DNA from: Gaeumannomyces sp. JS-464
Lineage: Eukaryota > Ascomycota > Sordariomycetes > Magnaporthales > Magnaporthaceae
Direction: 5' to 3'
DNA length: 64,000 bases
Assembly (NCBI GenBank): GCA_002197995.1
Contig: NGZR01000002.1
Location: forward strand, 806,001 to 870,000
Under the pieces are notes generated by a model. That model was not told the origin of the DNA. It did not search any database and saw only the letters and a list, made by a program, of their open reading frames with translations. Of the stretch, positions 1-9,911 are shown in pieces. The translations under genes and the position numbers were made by a program. Position 1 is the stretch's first letter; each line of letters begins with the position of its first letter.

Positions 1-253
1 TCAGGAACGAGTTCTTGGCCAGGTCGTTGGCCTGGGCCGAGTACTGAGCGTAGGCGCGCTCAACCTGGCGCTCCAGAGACTGGATGTTCTGCGGCAGTAG
101 GCCGGACAGGTCAAAGTCGCGGCGCTCATCCTTGGTGAAGGCGGTACCCTTGTTGAAGAAGGGATGGTTCAGCAGAGCTGTTCCCGACAGGGCGCAGTCG
201 AGCGGGCCACTGGTGCTCAGGGGTAGGCGCGCAAACTTGGCGGCCCCGGGCAT
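1..253 (-). CDS. NAD-dependent malic enzyme, N-terminal part (3' end outside window)
   Basis: Oxidative decarboxylation of malate to pyruvate, normally in the mitochondrial matrix in fungi. The minus-strand reading from the ATG at 253 gives about 84 residues that match the N-terminal malic-enzyme domain: an LPLSTSGPL stretch, then GTALLNHPFFNKGTAF, then DLSGLLPQ, and a helix resembling LERQVERAYAQYS. These are the usual first blocks of the family. The frame stays open upstream of this ATG, so a mitochondrial presequence on an upstream exon is possible; I chose 253 because homology starts right there. The rest of the enzyme (about 500 residues, with the NAD-binding domain) lies beyond position 1. 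Family assignment is from recognised motifs; NAD versus NADP preference cannot be read here. Confidence 0.85.
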   Translation of the reverse strand, partial: MPGAAKFARLPLSTSGPLDCALSGTALLNHPFFNKGTAFTKDERRDFDLSGLLPQNIQSLERQVERAYAQYSAQANDLAKNSFL

Positions 254-1290
254 GTTTGTGACGGTGAAGAGCAAGATGACCTGGATTTTTGCTGTGCAGC
301 ATGTGCTCAGGGGGGTGCAGCGACTTGTCGGTGCCGAGACAAGGAGTGGTTTGACGATGTTTCCCAGATCCTGAGTGAACAGGCGCACCCAAGATGGCAG
401 CACACAGCAGCGAGCCCCGCGTGGAATCGCGCGGAAGAAACCGGCACGGAGCTGCCCTGGAGCAGTCCAACAGTGACGCAACCAAACGTCACTCGAGCTA
501 CCCCACTGGCCCGATCTTCCTAGCTCGAAAGCATCGAGGAGATGCGCACAAGGCAATTCCAGACCAGGCCCAGCAATAAGATGGCCTCACAGGGTCGGCG
601 CTATCCAGGCCACAAGGTCAAATCTGTGATGGTAATGGGAACGATCCGAAGGGAGTCTCAGCTGGCATCCGGGCGACTATGGTAAATGTCTGGAACCAGG
701 CAAGCTGAGGTGGCATACGAATATAGCAGAGGTGCAGTAAATATTTATGCAGTGAATATCACCAGAACATACATGGCTCCAATCATTTACTTTATCCTCG
801 CGTCCAACCGCCGGTGCCCAGGTTGGAGGTTGCAAGCTGAAGGCAATGTTAGCATTCCCCTGAGCTGGCATTTCCCGTGGTGAGCTGGCTTGCAGCCTGG
901 GGTTCCGAACATAGCCCTACATATAAAAGCATTGCCCGAACGGGAACCGAAAGGCTGAATCTCGGCATGCCATTCGCTGTGCTCTCCGGCTCAGCTAGCT
1001 CACGCAGCTGAACACGCTTGGCAACGCGAATCATTCAACGGCGTTGCGGAGCTGGGGAAAACATGCGGGGAAACGGTTGGGAACCGTTTCCTGGCTGAGA
1101 GGGTATCTAATAATTAGGCAGCTTAAAGAAACAACTATAAAGTCGAACAAAGAACCGCCGACTTCTGGCAGCTTCGACCAGTCTTCAGAAGACAAGCACC
1201 GCTTCCTCCTTCTCTTTCACCTCCGAACTGAAGCAACAGCCGGATATCACACTCTGAGCCTCACACACAGGCCCCTTCCCCTTACTCAAA
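254..1290. other. Intergenic region between divergent genes
   Basis: Roughly 1 kb between the malic enzyme (minus) and the secreted-protein gene (plus). It should hold both promoters. I see a TATA-like stretch near 920-930 but it is far from either start codon. Short open frames here have no recognisable domain. Confidence 0.5.
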
Positions 1291-1408
1291 ATGCTTCTGA
1301 ACTCACCTGCCCTGGCCGTCCCGGCCCTGGCTGCCCCGGCACGAGCCCCAACGAGCCGGTCGCTCTGGTCAAGCGCGACACCTGCGCCAACTACAGGTTC
1401 ATGGTGAG

Positions 1409-1439
<31 letters not shown>

Positions 1440-2199
1440 AGGTGCTTGCTGTGCCACTATTTCTCATCGGGAAATGGACTGACGAAATATGGCTCATCAA
1501 CAAAATTAGTCCCTGGGGCAGCTCAACTTCGACAACAGGGCCGCCATCAGGGCCGAGCTCCAGTACAGCTACGACAAGAGCTCCTGGACCAAGATCTTCC
1601 CCAGCGGCGACATCGACGTCACCGAGACGCGCAACTTCTACCGGGCCAGCGAGCTCAAGAAGATTCGGCGCGACACGAACGTGAGTGATATTGTGGGAGG
1701 ATCGGGCTTGTTCGCTCCCTCCGTCGTGCGTGTCCCTCACTGACAGGCCCCTGTTCTACATCCGCATTTGCGATACCCTCATCGACCGGGATGCGGCGTC
1801 TCGCCCGGCGTGTTTGTGAGTTTACCCGCTGGACTGGTGTTGTGAGGTTTTTTTTCCTGACAGCATCCCACTCCACCACATGTAGCAAATCCCGAGTGCT
1901 GGAAAGCAGCAGTGGGTTGCGTCCATCAAGGCCACGGACGCCTGGAAGTGTACGTTTCTCGGAACTTCCGGTTATGAATATGCGCCGCGATGCCGTCTTT
2001 ATCCTATATGATTTACTCGCTAACACCAGACGCCTTACCGCAGTCCCACCCCTGGTCTTTACACCGAGGTGTTCTGCGAGATTGGCAGCCAGCTCCCGAC
2101 CTCCACCGACCGAGCAAGTGGTTACCACCCGAGCTCGCTGCGCAGAAAAGACGAGGCGATCTTTCCCCTCTGCTCTTTTTTGTTTCTTTCGTTCTTTAA
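1291..2199 (+). CDS. Small secreted protein, multi-exon, unknown function
   Basis: No family recognised. The ATG at 1291 begins a hydrophobic Ala/Leu/Pro-rich leader. After an apparent one-base shift the sequence continues NEPVALVKR then DTCANYRFM, so a Kex2-type KR site precedes the putative mature chain. The exon ends at 1403 (GTGAGC donor). A second exon (about 1510-1680, phase 0, GTGAGT donor) encodes a charged segment including YDKSSWTKIFPSGDIDV and FYRASELKKIRRD. Further plausible exons lie at 1747-1815, about 1891-1950 and about 2030-2199, but their frames are less certain because each can be read two ways. The first intron carries a 30-base C run, which may have upset local sequence accuracy. 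A small secreted effector-like protein is an inference from the leader and KR site only. Confidence 0.45.
1409..1438. repeat. Poly-C homopolymer, 30 bases
   Basis: An uninterrupted run of 30 C lies inside the first intron of the secreted-protein gene, six bases after the donor site. Its true length is unlikely to be reliable in any assembly. Confidence 0.95.
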
Positions 2200-2415
2200 T
2201 TTGTGTCGTGGTAGTCCTCTCTAGGAGTGGTTGTTGTTATTGTTTACTGTTTCGGGAGGTGTCATGGTTCCATGTCGCCACCCCTTCCAGTCGCTTCTAC
2301 GTCAGTGCACCTGCTTCTCAGTACGAACATGATGGGGATCCAAATTGGAAATTAGCAATTAGTAACTATCGGAAACTATCATTAAACCCACGGCGTCCCC
2401 TGGGTCGTGCAACGT

Positions 2416-5207
2416 CTACCGCATTGGAAGCACCTGGAACTCGTGCCTCCAAACCTCCCAGCCATCGACCCTCGACAGGTCGGCGAACGGCCTTGCGGCC
2501 GCCAGGCGCATGGTGTAGTTCCCAGGCGCGATCTGGGTCCCATTGGCCAGCTTGCCCAACCAGCGCCACTTCCTGTCGATGGGCTGGTAGCTGCCCTGGC
2601 GGCTGAGGTACCGGGCCGGCATGGGCGTCGTCCGGCTGTTGACGGCCGGGTCCGTGAGGTCCGTGGGCGGCTGGAAGGCGGGGTCCAGCGGGCCCGTGTA
2701 GACGGTGACGGCGCCGACGAAGCCCCTGGCGTTGCCCTCCGGAGGGTACCGCCACTCCTCCTCGGCCCAGCCGGCCTCGAAGACGTCCAGCGCAGCTCGC
2801 GCGTGCCCCAGTCGAAGGCGGTGAAGACGAAGGGGAAGTCGCGCACGCCCGTCGTCAGGTTGAAGGTGTAGTTCGACTTCTGGTCGATGGGCTTCCAGGG
2901 CTCGCCGCCGAACACGGTGGGTAGTTGTTCTTGAAGACCTTCTTGGTCTCGTACAGGCTCGACGCCACGCCCAGGTACGGCAGCGACAGGGCGTCGCCGT
3001 TGTCGCCGCGCACCATCACTTTGCCGCTGTACGTAGGGATCACCGTCGCATTCCAGCCCTTGGCCTCTGGGTTTGCAATGGTTATCGTCACCTTCTTGGA
3101 CTCGCCGGGCCGAGGCTGAAGGCTTCGGGCAGCTGCACGTCCGGCACGAGGTCCATGGGGGACAGGCTGGTGAACGGCTTGACGCCCCACGTGTTCCACA
3201 TGCGGATAAAGGGGTCCTGGATTTCGAAGCCGGCGGCGGGCTCGAGTGTAAAGTTGTAAGCGACGGCAGAGGCGCCGCTGTTGGTAACGGTCACCTCGTG
3301 GGTGCCACGGAAGTGGCGCGTGTCGTTGAGGTTGATTTTGGCGGTGTCGAGCGTCGTGTCGGCGTAGAGCACTCTAGACGCGTTGATGAGACCGCTGCCC
3401 ATCTGCAGCGGCGGCGCCAGGAAGCGGCTGCTCTTGGCCGTCCCGTCGTACCACGGCAGGGACTTGCCGGCCGCAATGACGCGTCGGTTGAACTCGAGGG
3501 CAAAGTTGGGCCCGTGCTTGTCACGGCCGCCAAAGGCGCTGATGTACAGAGCCGCGACCACGTAAGGGGCCGCCATGGACGTGCCGCTCTGGACCTGGAA
3601 CTTGTTCTCGGGCCAAGTGCTAAAGATGTTGCCGCCGGGCGCGGCAACGTCGGGCTTGAGTAGCAGGTCGTAGGTGGCGGCCCAGGAGCTGAAGGTGCTG
3701 GGCGTGCCGCCCAGGGCATCGGGCTGGCCGACAAGGCCGCCCTGAGAGAAGTCGACCGTGACGTTGGCGCCGGCGGCGAGGGCCCTGATGACGGCACGCC
3801 CGGCAGAGGCTGAGATCATGGCCATGGTGCTGGTTTGGAGCGTCGACCCTGGCCTCCCGAGAGCGTTGTTGTCGTTGTACACAAGAATGTTCTTGCAGCC
3901 CAGGGCTTCGAGGTTCCGCTGCTTCGTCGAGTAGTTGCACGTCCCGCGACGCACGAGGGCCACCTTGCCGGCCAGACTCTGGGTGCCGGCTGGGTATGGC
4001 GTGCACGCATCCGCGGGGGTCTCGGGATCCATGCTCAGGGCCACGACGGGCCAGTCCTTGACGTCCGTGGAGAATGTGTCGTCCGACAGGTAGCCGCCTG
4101 TGGTTGTGTTGGAAACCCCGCCCAGGGTTACGGTCAGCCGGTAGCGTGGCGGGCGACATATCGGCCTGAACCGAAGCGACGGCCAAGGCTTCGTCGCTGG
4201 AGCCACCCTCGCCGCCGTAAAAAGCACCATCGGCCCCGTTTACCGGCGGACATGGTCATCACAACGCCTTGGCGAACGATACGGGACGCCACCGCGGCCA
4301 GGGCATTATCTTGCCACCCAACCAAAGCGCGATGCTAGTCGTGATGACATCAGCGCCGTCGGCATGTGCGCGCAGCCAGGCATCGACAATGGTTGCTGCG
4401 TCTGTTCCCGCGTATGCACCCATGACCTTGTAGGCCAGGAGGGTGGCGTTGGGCGCGACACCGACGAAGCCGTCGCTCACGGCGGCAACGATGCCGGCGA
4501 CATGCGTTCCGTGCCCGACAATGGGGGTGTCGAGCGGGTCTGGGTCGGGCTTTTTGGGGTCTTCGGGGTTGCTCGAGTCGCCAACAAAGTCCCAGCCGCC
4601 GGCGACCTTAAATCCAGGTCCGAAGCCGCCGCCCAGGGCTGGGTGCTTATACCACACGCCGCTGTCGACAACTGCAACCTTGGCTCCCTGGCCCAGGATT
4701 CCGGCCGCGTGCAGGCGGTCGACTCCCGTGGCCCCGTGAGCCGAGTAGTCGACGGCCGAGACATCGTCGAGGAAGCTTTGCACGTCCAGAGGCTTGTCCA
4801 GAGCAACGACGTGGTTTGGCCACATGTTGACGACCTGCCTCGCGGCGGCAAACTTGGCCGCGCCACCCTCAGATTCCACCTCAACGACGGCGCCGGTGAA
4901 CAGGGGCGACTCGTATGTTTTAACGAGCTTTACCGACGCATCGGCCGCGAGGTCGCGAGGTAGAAGCCCCTGTCGAGCATCGCCAGGTTAGCATTCTTGT
5001 CAGGACAGATAGGGAGACTATGGGGCGCCGTACGTTGCCAAACTCAACGATGTACTGCTTGGCAGCAGCCGATGGGCCCGCTACGGACTCATCGCACAAC
5101 GTCTCGCGGGCGAGCCCGACGACGGACAGGAGAACGGCCAGGCCAGCATCACGACTGGTAGCAGCGTGGTATTGCAGAGTGCCGCGGCGGAGAGCGCGTG
5201 AGAGCAT
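2416..5207 (-). pseudogene. Subtilisin-like serine protease (S8A, with PA and Fn3-like domains), many frameshifts
   Basis: Secreted endopeptidase of the large S8A type (family about 900 residues; this span equals about 930 codons). In order on the minus strand: a hydrophobic leader (SRDAGLAVLLSVVGLA) and inhibitor_I9-like propeptide (YIVEFG, then VKLVKTYESPLFTGA); catalytic Asp in VAVVDSGVW (about 4655-4675); His in GHGTHVAGIV (about 4495-4520); a PA-domain insertion (LVRRGTCNYSTKQRN); catalytic Ser in GTSMAAPYV (about 3559-3585); and an Fn3-like C-terminal region ending at 2416. All catalytic residues are present, but the reading frame must change about seven times (near 4945-4985, 4315, 4237, 4145, 3110, 2925 and 2790). 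No introns explain the shifts. It is either a decayed gene or a sound gene with consensus indels. It is divergent from the aspartic protease across 432 bp. Confidence 0.8.
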
Positions 5208-5639
5208 GGCGGCAGCGTGGAAAGCCAGCCAAGGAGCGGGCGGCAGAGCGGGTTTTCATGTTGCTGGCATGGGCTGGCGCGATCGCGATGAAGGCCCACA
5301 CCGCAGGGGATGATGGCTCTGGAGCAAATTTCCCTGGGGTTGTGGATTCATGCAGCCATCCCATCTCGTATTCACAGCCTGCTGGGCGAGACGCAACAGG
5401 CCCACCTTCCAAAAACGGGGATTGATGGCCGCTAGACTCAGGGGGACGGCTCGGACGGATCGCGGCAGTCTCCCCAAGACCCGGGAGACTCCACCAATTA
5501 CACCACATGCTGCAGGAAAGCTTGCTTGCCAATCTGGACATGCTGTTATAAAGCGTTCGGTTCGCCCAGCACCACCACTACCCAGCGGTTCCCCTGCATG
5601 ACTGGGACATCCCAACGCTCATCTCCTGGCGGCCTTGGT
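5208..5639. promoter_or_regulatory. Shared divergent promoter of two secreted proteases
   Basis: The 432 bp between the start of the subtilisin-like gene (minus) and the aspartic protease (plus) must serve both. No clear TATA box or operator could be assigned. Co-regulation is an inference from the head-to-head arrangement. Confidence 0.4.
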
Positions 5640-6983
5640 ATGAAACACCAACCATCGAAAATGAAGCCGAGTTCCTGGACATCTGCCGGCGCCGCCGTCA
5701 TGGCCGCCGCAGAGCTGGTGACCGCGGCCGTGGTGCCGACGGTGCACATGCCGGTGCACATGGCGTACGGGCAGAACAACAAGTTCGCCACCAGCCTGGT
5801 CCTGCCCTACTCCAACCAGACCGTCGAGGTCTGCTACGACCTCGGCAGCCCGGACTTCTTCGTCTTCTCCCCCAACGCCACCCAAAACTGGGGCTGCCGC
5901 TACCTGGGCTGCCAGGGTCCCTGCAACGCCAGCGTGCCCGAGGCGGGCTCCTACGACCCGTCCCGGTCCCCCACCTCGACCCCGGTGGAGCCCTGGGACG
6001 CCGACTACGGCTACGGCGGCGGCCTGTCCAAGCTGTACAGATCGAGGGAGGCCGTCAACGACACCTTCACCTTCACCAACCACCTCGGCCACTCGACCCA
6101 GGTGCCCGACGTGCGCGTCGCCCTCGTCCAGTACCTGCAGCAGCGCACCACGACCGAGGCCCCGAACCCGTGCTCCGAGAGGCCCGCGTACGACTACTCC
6201 ATCCTGGGCATGGCGCCCTACTTCTCGAGCCCGGACCCGAACGTCATGAACACGACGGGCCCGTCGTTCCGCCAGAACCTGCTCGAGCAGGGCCGCATCT
6301 CGGCGCCGGTGCAGTCGCTGTGGATGGAGAAGCCCCCCACCGACGTTCGCGGCACCTACACGGGCGCCGGCCTGCTGGGCGGCATCGACACGTCCAAGTT
6401 CACGGGCCCGCTGGTGAAGATCCCGCGCCTGATGAACCTGGGCTTCAGCGTCAACGAATACTACACGTACGCCGCCAACCTGTCCTTCAACGGCGTCGCG
6501 CCCATCGCCATCGACCGCACGAGCCCCGACGCCCCGACGCGTTGCATCATCGACTCGGGCGCTGTCGCCGACAGCCATAACCCTGTCGACGATCAGGCCT
6601 ACTTTAACGCCACGGGCCTGCGCCTCAATCCGAACCACCCAACCCCGTACCGGGGCAGCTATCTGTCGTGGCCGGGCCGATGCGAGGACATTCCCGCGGA
6701 CCAGTTCTTCGAGTACAGCCTGGCTGGCGTCAACCCGGGCGAGACAGCCGTCGTCAAGGTCCCGCTGCGCGCCTACGCCCGGTTCCTGGATCCCCTCGAC
6801 GAGGACATGGGCTGGTGCACCATGGCCATCAGCCTGCGCGACTGCGGCCTCAACTCGCCTTTCCTCTCGGCCGCTTTCTTCGCTGCCGACGACGAGAGGG
6901 CCGAGATTGCCATCGCGCAGGGAGGTGTGGCCGAGCAAGGAAGCGGTGTTGACCCCTCCAAGATCGTGCTTAGAATTCCATGA
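5640..6983 (+). CDS. Secreted pepsin-like aspartic protease (A1 family) with DLGS first motif
   Basis: An intact single exon of 447 residues from the ATG at 5640 (a second ATG is at 5661). The N-terminus has a hydrophobic signal-like stretch (SAGAAVMAAAELVTAAVV). The first catalytic loop reads YDLGSPDFFVF, where A1 enzymes usually have DTGS; the second reads IIDSGAVADS, the normal DSGT/DSGA position. The conserved NWGC...LGCQGPCN cysteine segment follows the first loop, as in a branch of fungal extracellular or GPI-type aspartic proteases. Many N-x-S/T sites suggest glycosylation. The chain ends IVLRIP with no obvious GPI tail. The Thr-to-Leu change next to the first Asp may lower or abolish activity, so a non-catalytic homologue is possible. 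GC-rich codon use with no frameshift contrasts with the protease next door. Confidence 0.85.
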   Translation: MKHQPSKMKPSSWTSAGAAVMAAAELVTAAVVPTVHMPVHMAYGQNNKFATSLVLPYSNQTVEVCYDLGSPDFFVFSPNATQNWGCRYLGCQGPCNASVPEAGSYDPSRSPTSTPVEPWDADYGYGGGLSKLYRSREAVNDTFTFTNHLGHSTQVPDVRVALVQYLQQRTTTEAPNPCSERPAYDYSILGMAPYFSSPDPNVMNTTGPSFRQNLLEQGRISAPVQSLWMEKPPTDVRGTYTGAGLLGGIDTSKFTGPLVKIPRLMNLGFSVNEYYTYAANLSFNGVAPIAIDRTSPDAPTRCIIDSGAVADSHNPVDDQAYFNATGLRLNPNHPTPYRGSYLSWPGRCEDIPADQFFEYSLAGVNPGETAVVKVPLRAYARFLDPLDEDMGWCTMAISLRDCGLNSPFLSAAFFAADDERAEIAIAQGGVAEQGSGVDPSKIVLRIP

Positions 6984-7256
6984 GGGAGCGACAACGAGCC
7001 GTTGACAGTCAAAAAGTGGACGATGATAATTGTCTAGCCTAATATTTATCAGTATGCCAAAATTCGAAACTAGGTTTTTTTTTTTCATTTTTTTTTTTCA
7101 GAAAAGTCTCGCAAAAAGGGTATCGAGAGAGGCTGCAGATATGAACAGGGAGGATAATAAATAAGAAGTAGAAGATAATAGAACCAGAACACCAACCGAA
7201 TACGTTCCAAGATGCGAGGATGATAAGAGGTAGAAGCCGAGGACCTAGATGTTAGT
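6984..7256. other. 3' intergenic region between convergent genes
   Basis: This segment separates the aspartic protease and the downstream minus-strand gene. It is AT-rich with interrupted T runs around 7074-7100, typical of fungal 3' untranslated sequence. No gene seen. Confidence 0.5.
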
Positions 7257-8213
7257 CTACCTAGCAGCAGGCGGCGGAACAGGCACTGATGGATTGAGAG
7301 CAGGAGGTACAGGGGCCGCAGGGGCCGGGACCGGCGGAGCACCAGACGGCGGGATCGGCGGCTCCCCGTCCGAAGGAGGCGGCATCGATCCGTCTGGGAC
7401 GGAGCAAACGTACTTCCCAGTTTCGAACGCTATGTTCTTCACCAAGCACGGCTTCATTTTCCCTGGGGTCCCCAGGCCGCTGGGGCAGGCTGGCTGGTTG
7501 AGGCCGGCGGCACGGTCTGCCTCTGTCAGCGTGCAGACCTCGTCGTGGCCCACAGTGCACTGAGTGTCTCCAATGTTGTACTCGATCTTGTTATCTCTGA
7601 CAAAGGTCCCGGGGGCTGTAAATGTCGAGCATGGCGTTAGCCTCTGTTAGGAGATGTTGGGTTAGGGGGTGTGAGGGGTGCTTACAGCAGGAACTGAGAA
7701 AGTTCTGGCTGTTCTGGGCGGAGAAGGCCAGCTTATTGCCCGCCGTATGCATTAGCTTCCTGCACTCGGGGTCACTGCCATGGACGTCTTCGTAGTCTGC
7801 ATTGACACCCCCCCCTTTCTGATTTTTACCGGGCTCCTTGGCACTGAAGCCGGTAACGAGGTACTGTGAAACCATGCAGTTTTTTGTTAGCATATGTGCA
7901 GAGAGGGAAGGATAAAGAGACGGATGCGGGGGTTCTGGCTACATACGTTCCAGGCGTCGTACGAAATGTCGTAAGCACCCTCGGATTTGTCGATCCTAAG
8001 GAGAGTCACATGCCGGCCTTGAGAGGTGACCTTGACACAGACGTTGTTGCAGTCAATGGGGAGGGGCCAGTAGGCAACCCTGTTAGTGTCAATCTTGCAG
8101 CCGAGGACCCCGACGGAGGACGAGTACTGCTCGTGAGGCGTGATGGAGACAGGCTTCGCTGTTGCCAGCGCGACGCAGCCGGAAAGGGCTGCTATAATGC
8201 TCGCTGTCTTCAT
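7257..8213 (-). CDS. Conserved fungal secreted protein, three exons, proline-rich tail
   Basis: Exons 8213-7947, 7863-7686 and 7615-7257 join cleanly (phases 0 and 1; GTATGT and GTAAGC donors, CAG acceptors) to give 267 residues. Residues 1-19 are a signal peptide (MKTASIIAALSGCVALATA). The mature part has paired cysteines (GCKIDTN, IDCNNVCVKV), the stretch GGAYDISYDAWN-like (here EGAYDISYDAWN) and a YEDV...CRKLMH block. The closing segment DEVCTLTEADRAAGLNQPACPS is followed by a Pro/Ala-rich tail of about 40 residues. I recognise the general type, a Cys-containing extracellular protein common in ascomycetes and possibly double-psi-barrel-like, but cannot assign a function. A TATA element lies about 150 bases upstream. 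No frame problems. Confidence 0.8.
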
Positions 8214-8360
8214 GGTCGTGTTTGTGCTTCTGTTTTGGTGATTGGTTCGAGGTGAGGGTCGGCGTGCTGGTGGTAGGTGAGGATTTTGAGAGCCTTGTTT
8301 ATCGATGTTGGTGTGCAGGGAGTCTTCCACAGATGCTGATCCTACCAGGCCATGCGGCCA

Positions 8361-8366
8361 TATATA
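8361..8366 (-). promoter_or_regulatory. TATA box candidate for the three-exon secreted protein
   Basis: TATATA lies about 150 bases upstream of the ATG at 8213 on the minus strand, a plausible distance for a fungal gene with a short 5' leader. It is supported by position only. Confidence 0.4.
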
Positions 8367-8906
8367 ACGGCCATCTCCAAATGGCGCGGCGCAGCAGGGT
8401 CTGCCGGCCTAGGCGCGGGGGTGATTAGCGGTGCCCAAGGAGACCCTGTCGCGAATTGTTTGGGGTCAGACTTGACTGTGCTGTCAGTGTCTTTTCCATT
8501 CACAGCCATCCAACGTGCTTCGCTGCACAGTATGAAGGGGCGGCAGTTGGGTGGCTGTGGCGCGTCTGGTCGCCAGTTCCTGCAGTGAACAGCACAAGTC
8601 CAGTGCGTTAGCACCGTAAGCAAACGGCGCGACCTTCGACTTTTTGGCCTAGCGGGCCACAGCTTACTACAAAATCTCACTGGACCAAGAATTGCACCGC
8701 AGACGGTGCAGCGAAAGCAGCGCCAGCCACACAGGTTTTGTAAAATTTAGTCCATTTATTGAGGATTGCATACGAACACGGCAAGAGCGAGCGGCAACAT
8801 GGACGGCGGTCGCGCCTTCCAACTATGGGTTTTCCCGTGCTTAGCAATCTTCTCCAAAGCATCCCCAAGTTTTCTTCATTCCTCCCATTACGCCCAACGA
8901 CGCCCA
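8367..8906. other. Intergenic region
   Basis: About 540 bases between the promoter of the secreted protein gene and the stop codon of the His-rich gene. Open frames here are short and have no recognisable domain. Confidence 0.4.
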
Positions 8907-9911
8907 TCAGCCCCTGCGCCCACCACCACCGCCGCCGCTTCCCCTCGGCCCATTGAGGATGCGGCTCACAACCAACCCCCCGATGCGCGCCGCGACCGCC
9001 TTTTTCCGCGGGTCGTGCTCCGGGTGCTTGTCAATAGCGACCTCGATCGCCGCCGCGCTAAAGGCCGCCGTTGCCACCCTCCTCCCTTTGGCCCCGCTCC
9101 ACGGCCCGGGCTCGCGGCGGACCCGGATCGCCTCGATGGCGCCCGCCGTGACGCCCGCTATCACGGCGTGCCGCAGCCGTGCCGCGTGGTCCAGGCTCGG
9201 CGACCGCGACCGCGACCGTGACCGCGCCTCGGAGTGGTGGCACCGGCGGTGGTGGTGGTGGCGGCCCCTCGTCCCGTCTGGGCTGTGGCTGCGGCCGCGC
9301 GTCGAGCGGTGGTGATCGTGGTGATCGTGGTCGCTATCTCCGTGGTCAGACCTGCTGATTGAGGACGCGCGGGATGACTCGGACATTTCGCCCTTGCGTC
9401 TCCTGGACGCGCCCCTGGACCTGGAGACCCAGTTCTTCAGTCTCGACACGAGCTGCCTGGGCCTGCTGCTCGCTCGCCCTCTCGACTCCTGCGGCTCTTC
9501 CTCCTCATACTCATCATGCTCTTCTTGCTGATGGCACTCACGATCCACCGCATCCTCGTGGTGGTCGTGGTGGTGGCGGTGATGGCGGTGGTGTTGAGAG
9601 TACCGATGGGCTCTCGGTGGTGGGTTTCTGTAAGTATAGCTGTCGTCGTACCACTGCCTGCCTCTGGGGTACACCGGATACTGCCCAGCTGGCCAGCGGT
9701 CCTCGTCGTAGCCGTAGTAGCCCGGTCTTTGGCTGCCCGGGTCGTAGTACTCTCCAAACTGGCTGCCGGTGTCGTCGTATTGGCGGGCCTTCTTCTGATC
9801 TACGTCTTTGTAGCGGCGCGCATGGCCGTAATCTGCATCCTCGTAGCGGCGAACCTGCCTGCCGCCGCCGTCTCCGTACCGGGGAACCTGCTTGCGACTC
9901 CTTGACGGCAT
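8907..9911 (-). CDS. His/Arg/Ser-rich low-complexity protein with C-terminal Ala/Gly helical region
   Basis: One uninterrupted frame of 334 residues. Residues 1-110 are Tyr/Asp/Arg-rich with repeated R-R-Y-x-D units. Residues about 105-125 are a histidine run (HHRHHRHHHDHH). The middle alternates acidic and Arg/Ser dipeptides (RSRSRSRS), like nuclear speckle or phase-separating proteins. The last 80 residues (about 245-330) are quite different: LRHAVIAGVTAGAIEAI, then VATAAFSAAAIEVAID, then VAARIGGLVVSRIL, forming Ala/Gly-rich helices like the glycine-zipper tails of fungal DUF3824-type proteins. It ends in a Gly/Arg stretch. Function unknown. The histidine cluster could bind metal, but that is inference. 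Confidence 0.7.
   Translation of the reverse strand: MPSRSRKQVPRYGDGGGRQVRRYEDADYGHARRYKDVDQKKARQYDDTGSQFGEYYDPGSQRPGYYGYDEDRWPAGQYPVYPRGRQWYDDSYTYRNPPPRAHRYSQHHRHHRHHHDHHEDAVDRECHQQEEHDEYEEEEPQESRGRASSRPRQLVSRLKNWVSRSRGASRRRKGEMSESSRASSISRSDHGDSDHDHHDHHRSTRGRSHSPDGTRGRHHHHRRCHHSEARSRSRSRSPSLDHAARLRHAVIAGVTAGAIEAIRVRREPGPWSGAKGRRVATAAFSAAAIEVAIDKHPEHDPRKKAVAARIGGLVVSRILNGPRGSGGGGGGRRG

Noticed and set aside
1044..1688. 214-codon frame with a poly-proline run
   Set aside because: The prolines come only from the 30-C tract inside an intron; splice sites and the ATG at 1291 give a better model.
5619..7088. 489-codon open frame on the minus strand
   Set aside because: It is the antisense shadow of the aspartic protease; it has no domain and a Val/Gly/Arg-rich composition typical of reversed GC-rich codons.
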